This document shows positions 23,580 to 35,632 of a stretch of 64,000 bases of DNA, piece after piece. The DNA is from Auricularia sp. M13 (lineage: Eukaryota; Basidiomycota; Agaricomycetes; Auriculariales; Auriculariaceae): the NCBI GenBank assembly GCA_037042915.1, contig CM073194.1, positions 3,844,001 to 3,908,000 on the forward strand. Reading direction: 5' to 3'. The first letter of the stretch is position 1. Each line of letters starts with the position of its first letter. The position numbers were made by a program, and so were the translations under genes. Below the pieces are notes generated by a model. The model was given only the letters and a program-made list of their open reading frames with translations, did not search any database and was not told where the DNA came from.

Positions 23580-26500
23580 TTAGGAGAATGCGGCCAGCGA
23601 GTCGGAGGTAGACAACGAAGGCGGCAAGTCCGACTCTGCAGTGCCCCAGCTCGACGGTTCCGGCCCGAGCGTAAGCTCGAGCACTCCTCCCTCGCCAAAG
23701 AACTCGTTGTGCGCGAACCAATTGCGCGTAAAATTCTGACCGTTGAGCGTTGCTGACACAATGTACTTGTTGGTCGTGGCGCCGTCGAAGTTGACAGTCT
23801 TAATCGTTGCCTGCTTGCCGGGGACAGATGAAGGGAACGAGATCTCCTTGAACAAAGGGGTTGAGAGTATGTAAATGCTTGTGCCTATGAAATGTCAGAC
23901 AATTATGGTCGCGCTGTCGCGGTACAATCTTCGTACCGGCAATAGGATAGAAGCCGAAGGACGCGTAGACTACGAATCCTCCCATCGCACCGGACTGTGC
24001 AGTCCGTCAGTATCGGAGTCGCACCTTACCGGAGGGACGTACATCATCGTTACCAGGGAGGCCGCCGATTGCGGTCGAGTAATTGGCAGCAAGCACGGTG
24101 AGGACGCGGTCGACAGTCCTTGCAGGCTGGCCGGCATAGTTGTAGAGGAAGCAGGGCAAGAATCCCGGTTCGTCACCCATGTCGTGATAACCGTTCGAAA
24201 AGAAAGCATCCAGCCGTTTGACAAACGTCTCGGTTCCACCCATGAGGCCGATGACCTTCGCCATGTCGTGCGGAACTACGATACATATTAGAGCATGCAA
24301 CAGCAGGACGCAAAAAACACACCGAAGAAGCTGTATGCCCAGCTCGCCGCTGTGGAGAGTTTAGACAACGGCCAGAGCGAGATTACTTGTACACGAACCT
24401 TCGTAAAACTCGCCGCCGTGATCATTCAGGAAACAATCGAAGTGGCCAAGCACTGGGCTGCAGTGGCGAGGATCCACGAACGAGAACGAGCCGTTGGCAT
24501 AGCGCGGCTGGATGAAGCCCGAGAATCCTGTATCTTGAACCGAGGCGTCCCAGAGATTCTGCCAGTCGCCCGAAGCTTTGGTGTATTTGTCAACCGCGTC
24601 CTTGTCGCCCTCTCCATTTGCTACGAGAGCCTGAGACGGACGAGTCAGCAAGTGCGTACTCAAATGTCAGGGCGACTCACGATGCCGAAATCGTTGAACG
24701 CGTACTCCAGCGTGCGCGAAGCACTCCTGCCCCTGATGCCATTGGGAGTATCGTCATCCATAGGCACGTATCCTAGCTTGGCACGGTTCTCGATGCCTCC
24801 GCGGCCTTCCACCTGCCAGTCGTCGGGAGTCTACTCACTCTACAATTGAGATACTCAATATTCGCCAGGCTGAGAAAGGTACGTACGACGGTCGCGTCCT
24901 TGATCATCGCGGCAAGCCCATCGGCCCAGTTTATCTCGTCTTTGATCCCTTTGACATACGAGTCCGACAACAAGTTGTCCGCGTTTGAGCCCTGTACAGA
25001 CCAAAGACGTGAGTCGATATGATAGAATGAGTCAGATCTTGTCACGCACGCCTTGGGTAAAGCCCTTGTTTGTCGACATACGGCAGTCGGGGAGATAGCC
25101 GAGGTTGCGGTAGATGTCGAGGAGTGCCCGTACGAACTCGGTTTGCGCCTGACGTTGGGTAATTGCGTAGAGCGGGTGAACGATGCGGTAGCTGTCCCTG
25201 AGCAGGAAGTCAGCACTCTGATTGACGTCGCATTAAGATACCAACCAGATGCAGTACATGGAGTCCCAATAGTAACCACCCTCGTACAGAGGGTTATCGC
25301 CCGTGAGGTTCGTCGGCGAGATATACGAACGGTAGAGCGAAGACCAGAAAAGCACAAGACGGTCTTCATCGACGCCGGTGCCGTCGACCTGCACAGACCC
25401 GAGCGTGTTGTCCCAAACACTGCGAGCGGCCTCTTTGGTCGCGTCGAATTGTGCCGAGTCAATGTTCGGAATCTCCTGCTCAGCGAATGCGCAAGCCTGC
25501 CCAGTCGACTTCCAGGAGATGCCGATGCGTGCATGGACAGTTTTGCTGTTGCCGAACACATCGTCGGAGAGCTGCACAATAGCGCCACCTTCGCCCTTGT
25601 CGTAGTCAACGTATGCAGGGTCGTGCATGATCCAGTTCTTGTCGTCGTTGTAATAAGCGGCGCCGGACGCGTTGGGAATGTCTAGGCAGTAGTAAACCTG
25701 CACCAAACAATGAGCACCATGGCCGGCACAAGACTGGAACATACCTTGTAATCTCCAAGTCCAAACGATGGCCTGTACTGTCCAAAGCCGCTGGCACGCA
25801 TTTGCCCGTCTTTGACCCACTCCAGGGTGATATGTCCACTCTGGAACGAATGCTGCAGATCGTTGGTCAGGTCCATGAGAATGACAGGCTTCCCGTTGCC
25901 AGAGCCGTCGTAGTCCTTGAATGTGAAGCGATAGAGGGCCGCATGCGAGGTCACGGTCACCTCAGCCTGGATGCCCGACTCAATGCTGAGCCCAAAGTAA
26001 CCTGGCGAGGCCACCGGTGTATCCTTCACGACGCCGATTGTGCGTTCTTTCTCTCGCCCATCACATTTTTCCAAACCGCCGTCGCAGTACATGGGAAGGA
26101 GCTTGAACTGCAAATACACCGTCAATAAGTGATAACCCCAAACCAGGCAACGTTGCGCACCTGCCCGAGAGACGCGGAACCTCCAGTCCCGTCATCATGA
26201 AGCGGCGAGATACCACGAATGGGGCTTCCGTCGCTCACCCAGCCACCTGCAAGTCGGTGTCAATCGCGATGCTCTCAGTATCCTGACGCGGGTAGACCTT
26301 GGTTGTCGCCAGAGTCGCTGTCGGCGACAGCCTTCACTGAGCCCCAAGGTAAGGTAGCACCTGCGGAATTCGGTGTGAATCTAAAGGGTCATGCAGACAC
26401 CGCTGTGCGGCACACCTGCGAATACGTGACCGCCGTTGATCGTCCCAATGAATTGATTGACTGCGAATTATGTGAGAAGGTGAACAAGAGTGGCAGGCAC

Positions 26501-26621
26501 GCTCACCGTATTGCGATGGCGGCGCGGTCACAACAGTGGAATTGTCGCTACGGCATGACTTCTTTGCGGAAGCTAAACTGTTGGCGGCGAATAAATAAAG
26601 CAGAAAGAGCAGCGAGCGCAT
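23580..26621 (-). CDS. Secreted GH92 alpha-1,2-mannosidase
   Basis: Fourteen exons (minus): 26507-26621, 26416-26460, 26298-26360, 26161-26246, 25745-26107, 25246-25697, 25050-25197, 24887-24991, 24681-24830, 24399-24630, 24323-24349, 24043-24275, 23937-23994 and 23580-23884; 2,382 bases, 793 residues, usual for the family. It has a signal peptide (MRSLLFLLYLFAANSLASA). Family signatures are in order: FIGTINGGHVFAGATLPWGS near the N-terminus, YEGGYYWDSMYCIWDSYR, RMSTNKGFTQGGSNADNLL, the SRTLEYAFNDF helix, and GNDDSGAMGGFVVYASFGFY near the C-terminus. GH92 enzymes are calcium-dependent exo-alpha-mannosidases that trim N-glycans or fungal cell-wall mannan. The linkage preference is family knowledge, not read here. 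One acceptor (24830) was chosen to keep TPDDWQVEGR in frame. Confidence 0.88.
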
Positions 26622-29600
26622 AATGCAACAGGCCAAAAGAAGAGACCTGGAGAAAAAGAATGTGGAGAGAAGCAAAGAGGGGTCCACGAGTTGAAACGGT
26701 CAAGCAAAGGTCCAACGGTGTCTGCGCAGCACTGGCACAGCAGCACCGTCGGGAGATGACCAATGTCGATCCGATCCCGGATCGCAGAACGGAGACGCTG
26801 GAGTGCCAGCTGGTCCTCGCCTCGTGGCGCGCTGAGCGCGCGATGTCGACACTCAAGGTGCAGAGCGAATGCTTGAACCATGTGAATAAGACGAAAGACG
26901 AAGACCGAGGATCTTGCGTTTCCGAAGCCAGGACCAGAGTCAGCGCTTAGGTATCTGCAAAAATTCAGTCGATGACTAGACCCTTGATGTTGTCAGCAGA
27001 ATGAGCGCCTAAAAACATAGCATTTCGAGGTGTCTGCGAGATTTCACAATTTTCAGGCGAGAAGGGAGGAGGACAAGACCCGGAACACGCTTCGAAGTCC
27101 GCCAACTCTTGCAGCGCTGCTCCGTGACTTCCTCATCCGGAGACCACCGTGGTCGATGCAACTACGGCTTCTACTTATCAGCATACGAGACAGGCATCAC
27201 TGTTTATCTTTTGACTTTTGCGCATCATAACCGATGATGGCTCGGCGCAGGGCCACATGGGCTTGTGGCAGGGCCCTGCATAGATACTTTAAAGCAGGGC
27301 AGGAATCTGGTAGGTTCCGTATACTGTGGCCACGAAGCCTTTCTCATAAAATTAGGCTGTCATCCATGCAGAACTTGGCTCGTCGTGTCCGCGCAGCACG
27401 ATGCACAGCTGGACGGATTTCGCGTCGTGTCGAATAACAGTTTAAAGTCAATTTAGATCGACCTTTCCTGGAACACCACTCAAGGCCGCTATTCGTACAG
27501 ACGGGAATTTGATGCGGGACGCTCTGAGGATGTGGGTGTTAGTGTGCCTCGCCTATGATCTTGAACGAGTGCCGGTCGCAGCGTCCAGCAGTGGCTGGCG
27601 TGCTTGCTCGTTCGGGCTCCAGCGACCTCTCGGGCCTCGTTATTTCTCTGTATATCGACCGGAGACGCCTCTTGCGCCCAATGGCTCAACCTTGCCATAA
27701 GGACGAGCGGCGAGCTTCGACGCCGCATATGTACACGCGTCGGCGTCCATGGACCCTTCTGAGCCGACGTCGACGCGCCTCGGAGGGCTAACGACGACTG
27801 TCGACTACCATTTTGAAGTATTCTGACCTTTCGGCGGCTCTTTCTGGTCCTCGCTCGTGCTAAGGCGCCTTGTCTACGTCGAGAAATCCATTCCGACATG
27901 GCACTATAATACTGTGGAACCAAGCCTAGTGCAAACAGGTTGTACGATGTGAGTACCCGGGGCCGTCGGACAACACTCGCGTCCTGTACGGCTTCGATAC
28001 CGTCAGTTTCTTCTGTCGGTTCGCAGCCACCGGCTGTTCGGAAGAGTCGAGGTTCAATGCGCCCGCCGTGTGTCCAGCATTCGGCCTTGGAGCCCCACGT
28101 ACCGAGAGGATCGGGTCAGGGGGCAACAGGTGACACGATCCAGATTTGAAACGCGGGGCGGCGTACTGCGTCTGCCTGAGCGGCATGTGCTTTGTTGCTC
28201 GCTATTGTGGGTAATTCCGTTCTGACAGGCCACATCGTTTATTAAGTGAATATTTATGGAGTGGATTTTTAGTATCGGCGAGCAGCTGGTGTTGTCGCAA
28301 ACTCCATGCCGCGACAGACACTCCAGCGCTTGGATATTTTTCATTGGCGGTGGGCCGATTCGTTGCTGCGCCTGAGCAATATGCTGACGAGCTGCTGACA
28401 GGAAGTGCTGAAAGTTTGGTATACGCAGCAAACTTCTGCAATTGCCCCGGGCCTCAAACTTCGATTTTTGACTCAATGGGGAACGACTTTCGCATAACAA
28501 TCACTTCTAACTGCCAGGACGGGAACTGCGCTTCTACAGCGGCCGAAGACGCTCAGCACCATCCAGGGGTGAGTTGGCGCTTTGTGCGGTAACTGTAGGC
28601 CTCTCTAACATCTGGATAGCATGACTACATCATGTGTCCGCGCTCCTCATCTGGACAGTCGGCCGCCGATGCCACTACCTCAAGTCCAGCCTGCGTCGTA
28701 TCCACATTCCCACGAGGCCATTCTCGAAATTTCTGCGGCCACGACGAATCGCCGCCGACGACTTGGCACTGGGCAGGGTTTTGACCCCTATCTCCCGTTG
28801 GGGTTTGTGAATCAAGGTTGTGCGGCCTTCCACCCGCGGAGAAGAGAAGAACGGCCACTTCTTATTGCAATATGCTTTGGCCTGCGCGGTTACGCCCCTG
28901 ACGAAAGGGGACATGTACCGCTGATACACAGGTACAGATAACCTGCGTCACCGTCACTCTTCCTCCGTTGGTGCGTTGTCAATGTCATCGATTCATCACT
29001 GTGTGAGTGCCGTAGTCTCCCCACCGCCGAGATTCCCCACGCGTTGACCGCGGCGTTGTTTCATTTTCCAATTCCACGTCCAAGTGGCACAGTTTGTGGG
29101 AATGTTTCTTGATCACTATTACCGGTATGTTGCTCGCGTGGTTGCTGGCATGTTCGAACTTGCTGTCTGCGATCTCTTCCGTCACTGCTTAGCATGGGAG
29201 ACACGTTCAGTTTTCATACCAACGTAATTCAAATAATTTAGCAGGCTGCATTTTCGGGTGTCCTCATCGCGCCACTCAGAGCTGACCAGGGCGGCGCTCT
29301 TCAGGTGCAGAGCAGACTCTACCCTGAAGTTAAGCAACTATAACCTGAGTTTGGTTGGGTGTTTACTGCGTGCATTCCTTGCCCATCTGGCTGCGCCCAC
29401 AGTTGCCGGCAGGTTGCCGGATCCGTGCCAGTGCCAGCAATCTCCGAGTCCGTGATGGATGGCAGTGCACATTTCCGTCGGTCTCATCCGACCGCGTCAC
29501 TGCAACATGCGCGCGGGGCCACACCGGACGAGACCATGACTGATCTAGGGTACCGCGCATTGTATGTCACTCGGCCTCATCGCCAAAGCCAACGCCGCTT

Positions 29601-29689
29601 GTTGGTACTCTTTACACCCTGATTCGTTCTACCTACACCTATCCACTAAGAATTAACTACTCTCTTCATTACTAGTCAGACGCCCGGAC
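26622..29689. other. Gene-poor stretch (about 3 kb)
   Basis: It separates the divergent GH92 and MFS genes. Open frames are short and overlapping, without recognised motifs or splice chains. A 5S-rRNA-like fragment lies near 29277-29370. Nothing else supportable is seen. Confidence 0.5.
29277..29370 (+). ncRNA. Possible decayed 5S rRNA fragment
   Basis: The stretch TGAAGTTAAGCAAC, then a CCTGAG..TTGGTTGGGTG block, resembles the internal control region of 5S rRNA (GAAGTTAAGC... TTGG.TGGGTG) in order and spacing. The 5' and 3' stems of 5S are not convincingly present, so at best it is a dispersed pseudogene or a 5S-derived element. It was judged by eye from conserved motifs; a covariance-model scan would settle it. 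Confidence 0.3.
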
Positions 29690-31820
29690 ATGACCTCCGA
29701 ATACGAGCTGTCCGTCATCGAGTGCGTTGCCAACGGCTGTTCTGAGCCAATTTTAACTGTCGTAGGAGCACGGCAGGCGGCGCGACAACGGTCGTACGGG
29801 GCACCGACGACTCAGTGTCCGTTCTGCGCGCTCAACCAAATTACTACGAGGACGAGCTCCCTCTTCACCCTGCTGTGCGTCATCCACGGCAACCCTGCCC
29901 ACGGAAGACTCACTCTCGTGACTTAGAACGGCGGCTTCCACGCCTATGCTTTTCTTGCGAGCGCTACCCTCGTCGAACTCTTCTGCTGGTACGCGGATTC
30001 GTTCACTCCGTCACCTCTGGTCGCCGTCCTCGTTCTAACGATCCCTCAGGTCCATTCCTTTCTCTTATGGTGTATTTCTAAACTACTACAACGCCACATT
30101 ATTCCCGAACGGCGCCGGAGGTGGCAAAATCGCCCTTGTGGGCACAATATGCTCGGGCGTCATGTATCTGCTGGCACCAGTCTGCTTCAAGCTGTCTTCG
30201 GCCATGCGCGACCACATGCGCCCTTTGTTGGCCAGCGGTATAATTCTGGTCATTGCAGGGCTGCTCGGGGCTGCATTCTCGACTCGTGACTGGCAGTTCA
30301 TGTTATCTCAAGGTTTGTCTCACCTTCAGCTTCTCGCAGTCTCTGACCCTGACCTAGGTCTCGCGTATGCCATCGGAGCCAGTAAGCACATTTGATGACC
30401 ATACGACACGCTGTTGACGTATTGCAGGCATATTGTACTTCCCGACCGTGGCCTTTGCGACCGAATGGTTCCCAGACCGACATGGTCTCGTGAGTGGCAC
30501 CCCACGACAGTCATCGGCTTGCCTGGCTCACTCCAGGCTCACTAGGCCATTGGTATCCTATTCTCCGGAGCCGGGGCGGGCGGCCTCGTAATGCCCTTCG
30601 CCATTGAAGCAATGCTCCATCGTTTCGGCCATCGCACAACATTCTACATCTTGGTATCTGCTTTTTTACATTCTCCCTACGGCGTACTCACTGCCTCTAG
30701 GCTGGACTATTCACACTCGCAATGCTTCCCGGCCTTGTCTGGGTCAAGCCGCGACTTCCCCGCGGCCGATTGAGTTCTCACGATGGACACGAAAAGGGTG
30801 GAACACTATGGACGAGCCCTGCGTTCTGGATGCTCTTCCTGGGAAACACAGCCCAAGGCCTAGGCAACTTCATGCCGGGAATCTACTTGCCTTGTATGCA
30901 AGCGCGCTGCGCTGACCTAACGCGCTGCTCATGATATTTTCAGCGTACGCTACGGATCTTGGTATGAGCGACACGACCGCGTCCTTGATCGTCTCCCTTG
31001 TCAACGGTGAGCACATCCCGCGAGGCGAAACACTTGCGCTCGGCATTTACGACCTTTCTCGCAGGCGCCGCGGTGCCAGGAAGCATCATCACGGGCTGGG
31101 CATCAGACCGCTTCGACCTTAGCCTTGTCATCTTGGTATCCACACTGTGTTCGGCGCTGTCGACTTTCTTCCTATGGGGTTTTGCAAGGTCGTTAGGAAT
31201 GCTCATTCCATACGCAGTATGATCTTCAGTTGAGTTTTGCCTGAGGGCGTCACTGACCCTGAAACAACAGCTGCTCTATGGGCTGAGCGCTGGAGGGTCC
31301 GTGTCAGATCTCACGCTGTCCCAGTTGCCCGCTGACGCAGACTTTAGATGGTCATCCGCATGGTCGCGCTTTGGATCAGCTGTAGGAGGTGGGCCCATGC
31401 GTCCAATGGCGTCTGTCCCGCCGTGCTCTAGCCTGTTGCTGAGTTCCCCTCGCCCAGGCGAAAACATGAAACTGTCAAACGTCGCCTTCTCGTTGATGGG
31501 CACCAGTGCGTCACACGCTTTTGTTCTGCTGCTAATTCTGACCGCAACGTAGGCCGCGGCATTGGTAACATGCTTGCGGGCCCCATCTCAACTGCCTTAC
31601 TCAAGAACCATGGTGAATTGCACTATGGTGCAAAGAACTATGTACGTCGCCTCTTTCTGCCACGTACATCGTACTCAAATACCATGTATCTGCGCCGCAG
31701 GGCCCCCTAATTCTATTCACCGGTGCTACGCTACTCGCGTCTGCTGCCGGATCCCTCTTCAAGGTCAGCGCGTCTCCAATTTCGGTCCCGCGAGCAGGAC
31801 GCCGGCGGAGGAACTCGTGA
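29690..31820 (+). CDS. MFS transporter, monocarboxylate-transporter-like
   Basis: Fifteen exons: 29690-29721, 29766-29874, 29927-29988, 30050-30312, 30358-30381, 30428-30489, 30546-30653, 30701-30893, 30944-31006, 31065-31216, 31271-31296, 31348-31388, 31458-31505, 31553-31641 and 31701-31820; 1,392 bases, 463 residues. After a hydrophilic N-terminus comes GGFHAYAFLASATLVELFCW and then SIPFSYGVFLNYY. That is the TM1 layout of fungal monocarboxylate-transporter-like MFS proteins. Further membrane helices follow (IALVGTICSGVMYLLAP, ILFSGAGAGGLVMPFAIE, SIITGWASDRFDLSLVIL, RGIGNMLAGPISTALLKN). The end is a short basic tail. Substrate unknown; it may carry monocarboxylates, or it may be an orphan of this large fungal family. 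Several very small exons (24 and 26 bases) make automated annotation of this gene likely to fail. Confidence 0.85.
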
Positions 31821-33037
31821 TCAGATCATCATTCTCCGGAGATCCAGCATCTGCACCGATAGGCCTCAAATTAGACCTCAGAGCAAGTAACCGTCGTTCA
31901 TTTTCTCTCTCTTTTGTAGGACTCGCGCCATGTCGCCCGTATAATGTAGTATAACTATACCTCCTTTCTGTCTCCTTGCGTTCAACCGCGTTTACATCGT
32001 TTTCCAGTCGTTGACAATAAGGGACGGCCAGAATCCGCGCGCTTTTTCAGGCATGGATTGATCGCAGCAAATCTAGAATCATGCACGGTAAACGACACCT
32101 AAATTCAAATCAGGCTGTATGACTGATTAGCGTGATGGTTCATGAGGTCGAAATTCTCGTCTGCCGTAGTGCCAAGTGACTTGCAGTAATAACGCCGCTG
32201 CGCACTTGTGTGTAATGGAGACGCCATCCATTGTCCCACGGCGCGGAGCTTCGCCTTATGGCTGTGCGGTCAGTCGAGAGCGAATCGAGAAGAATTCGCA
32301 AGATCACGGGGTTTCCATTATAAGTTGAGCGCCGGTGAGCGCCTCTTTGTGCTTCAGGTACGGCAGTCAAGCCGCAGTCATCCCATTCGGGCGCTGGCTG
32401 ACCTATCTATTGACACTGTCAGGGACGATGTAACGACGTTTGTCGTGGCAAGCGCCTCAATTGTGGAGAATGATGGACCGGTCATGTACAGCGACGTCTC
32501 ATCCGATTATTGGACCCTCAGGCCTCACGATCCATGACCTCAGAGGCACCTTCACAACATACGGAGACGCCACGCTCTCACGTCGTCCGGCCATTTCATC
32601 CCGTCGTTCATTTGTACGTTGGCACGTGCAACACTGGAATTAGCGACTTGTGACAGGCCCTGGGGTTTGCAGAGTCCCGTCTTCAATGCGTACGGTCATA
32701 GTCTCAGCTAACGTTGGTGCCGGAGGGCATCGCGCGAGAGCGTTCCGACGTACAATTGCCCCCGCATTTTGAAAAGATTGCTGTCATTCTGCAGCAGGAG
32801 AGCAGTGCTCTCTCACTTATATTGAGATCTTACATGGTCTCGCTCGGGGTCCTGGAGGGTGCTTGCATGAAAGCGGAACAAGCACGGCGTTACGTTCACA
32901 ATCTCATCCGAATCGCACGAAAGCTACACATTACGGTTCTAAGGCTCTATTTCCGCAAAACTATGATTTGCGTGCGAAGGCGTCATTCTTGCTCGACATT
33001 GAACCATGAAGATTGTACTACATAAAACGTACAGTGC
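31821..33037. other. Intergenic between convergent genes
   Basis: About 1.2 kb between the convergent MFS and cystathionine-synthase-like genes. No gene or clear repeat was recognised; the open frames are short and lack motifs. Confidence 0.5.
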
Positions 33038-34826
33038 CTAGTTGTTGTAGGCCCGCGCCTTGCCCTCGTTCCGCATTCCGACCGGCGCCGTCGACGCTTT
33101 CACGGCATCAGCAGCGGCTAGCCCAACCTTGAACTTAGCGATGATGTCCTCCGCGCGGTCTGCAAAGCCTATGGCAACGCGAATTTGGCTCTCGATGTAG
33201 CCGAAAGCCGCGACCTTTTCGAGCTCGTCGCCGTGGGCCATCTTCACGTACTGCAGGATGAGCGTCCTGTGTGCCCCAAGATGGGGTCCGCAATGAAGGT
33301 ATTCGCCCGCGGCATCGAAGAAAGCAGCAGCAGCAGCAGCGCTCTCAAAGTCGATGGAAAGCAAGCATCCGTAACCCGGCTTGAATTCGTCGGTCGCGGG
33401 ACGCATGCGGGCCTCATAGTTCGACTTCGACGGGCACGATCGAGCGCCAGGGTAGTAAACGGCCTTCAAGGCGGTCCGGGGATTGGCAGCATAGGTCTCG
33501 AGGAAGTCCGCAAGCGCGGCAGCGTTGTCGTTATGGGCCGTGCAGCGAGCGAGGTAATCAGCGCTATTGCCTAACAGCATCGCAGCATCGCGCTCATAGA
33601 GCGCGTTTTGCCAGGCAGCGCGAAACAGCGGCGCAAGCTGCTGATAATGCCGACCACTCGGGTTGACGACTGCGCTGCCAGCGAGGACATCCGCGTGGCC
33701 ATTGAATGCCTTGGTCAAGCTGGTGATGAGGATGTCTGCGCCGCCAGGGCCCAGCAAGTCGACGTTGGCGAAGCCGGAGATCGTATCGTCGATAACAAGA
33801 ACGAAGCCGTACTGGTCTGCAAGCTCGCGGAGGCGTCCCAGATTCGGTGTGCGCACAGCGGGATTCGAAGGGAACTCGGAGAAGACGAATGCAACGCAGC
33901 GTCCGGCAGCCTGCTCAGCGCGGCACAAAGCCTCGAGCTCGTCGAGCTCTGTGCCCTTTCCGAAGAAGACATAGGACTCGTCCGGCCCGTCTGAGAAGTC
34001 GGGCACGGTATGAAGCGTCGATTGGAACGCGAGGCCAAATACGACCGAGGCGCCGCGGGGACGGAACTGCCGAGCGACTGCATGCGACTTCCAAATCGTG
34101 GACTGGCCGGACGGAAAGAGATATACGTCGTCGACCGTCACTGGTGTGCGCGGGCCGCCCAGTGTTGCGCGCTCGAGAAGGGAGACGATGCGCTCGCGTA
34201 CGCCGACGTGCGAGGCAGTATTGCCATCGATGGCAGCAGGCGCAGCTTCTACTGAAATCTCGCTCAGGTTCTCCGTGTCCAGCGTGCTGCAGATATCCTG
34301 CGCAAAGCGACTGGACATTCCAACTCCCGCGTTGGCCCAGAACGGTGCGACGTGGTCGGCGCGGTCCGCGGGATAGAATACGGCGAAGAAGTTGTGGGGG
34401 CCGACCTGAAAGGCCCGAACCGCGACGGCGCTCGGCGGGAGACGCTCCTCGTCTTTGCGCGCGGCAGACGTCACAAACGTCTTGAGACTTTCTGCGTCCT
34501 GGCGAGTGGCGTACGGCTGGCAGGTTAGACTCTCAGCGCCGGCGGCGGAGACAAGGCGCGTGATGAGCTGGATGAAGGCGGTGAGACTGGAAGCGTTTAT
34601 GGTGAGATCGCGAGTGGCGTACCTTCTCGACGTGTCCGAATGGTTTCACGCGGGGATAGATTGTCTTGAAGTGCTTCAAGTGCTCGACTCGCTTCGTAGG
34701 ATTCTTCCAGTCGTCAATGAACTTGTGTCCAGGCCAATGGGTCGTGACAGCGTGATCGAGCTCGTGTTCGTGCCCCTCGAGGGCGGGAACGGGGTAGCCA
34801 AGCTGCGTGTTGTGCGTGGAGATCAT
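33038..34826 (-). CDS. Cystathionine gamma-synthase-like PLP enzyme
   Basis: Two exons (minus): 34623-34826 and 33038-34567; 1,734 bases, 577 residues. The large exon carries a Cys/Met-metabolism PLP-dependent (fold type I) domain: YLFPSGQSTIW (cofactor phosphate loop region), FVFSEFPSNPAVRTPNL, LVIDDTISGFANV (Asp binding the pyridine nitrogen), and ITSLTKAFNGHADVLAGS with the Schiff-base lysine at about residue 354. The N-terminal extension of about 150 residues and the total length match fungal cystathionine gamma-synthases. Those enzymes join activated homoserine to cysteine in transsulfuration. A related role in this family (for example gamma-lyase) is not excluded. It is divergent from the oxygenase gene across about 800 bases. 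The alanine run near residue 485 comes from a CAG-type repeat. Confidence 0.85.
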
Positions 34827-35632
34827 TGTCGGGTTGTGGGGTGCACGGGTGAGTTCACTACTTCTACCCTGGCAAATATCTGAGATTCGTATTATATGCA
34901 CGGAACGAAGAGTGCGTGTGAAAGCGCCCAAGGTCCGGATGACCTTTCTAAATCAGTCGCGCATGAATTGTCACCGCGGTTGTTTCAATGGGGCAGATGT
35001 GCGACCCGGGCATGCACAGCCTTTGCCCAGAGGTTTGTTTCTCTTTGGTCGAATGCTCAGCGCTCAGCGGCGACTGATGGAGCCGGCTGACCCTTGACAG
35101 CATGTAATGATCCAGGCGTTGTACCGGCGCCTGAGGATTTCGTTTCATTGGTGAAAGAGGACGAAAGTCTCGGGCTGACTGGATGGACGAATTAGTCAGA
35201 TTACGCGGTACAAACCGCTCGTCAGATGTCCCAGACTCCATTCGCCACGCGCAGTAGGCGATTCATCGAAGCAATGCTTAAAACGGTACCTGGTGACGCG
35301 CATCCGGGTTGGACTGACCAAGACTTCGCGAGGCAACTGAGCGGCGGAAAAAATATACGTGAGCGTGACGGTGACAGTGATTAGCTACAGATACACCTTT
35401 TTTAAATGTAGACATGTCGGTGACGAGTGACACTGCGCAGGCGATGCTCTGTTTGAATGCCGAGGAAGGGTGGTTCGTGTTCAAAGAAGGAAACGGCGGT
35501 CTGTGCCGGCGTGATGGATGGTCGCATAACCCCGACGCGGGTGTCGTTGCCTGAGGTCGAGACACAGGTCTGTGCAGCATGTATACAGTATATATATCAC
35601 ATGGAGATGTCTGTACACCCCAGCATAACGCC
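34827..35632. promoter_or_regulatory. Shared divergent promoter region
   Basis: 806 bases lie between the start codons of the cystathionine-synthase-like gene (minus) and the 2OG oxygenase (plus). A TATATATAT-type box at about 35588-35598 sits 35-45 bases before the oxygenase ATG at 35633. No other element was recognised. Co-regulation of the pair is an inference from arrangement only. Confidence 0.4.

Noticed and set aside
25053-25685. A 210-residue plus-strand open frame
   Set aside because: It is antisense to GH92 exons 6 and 7.
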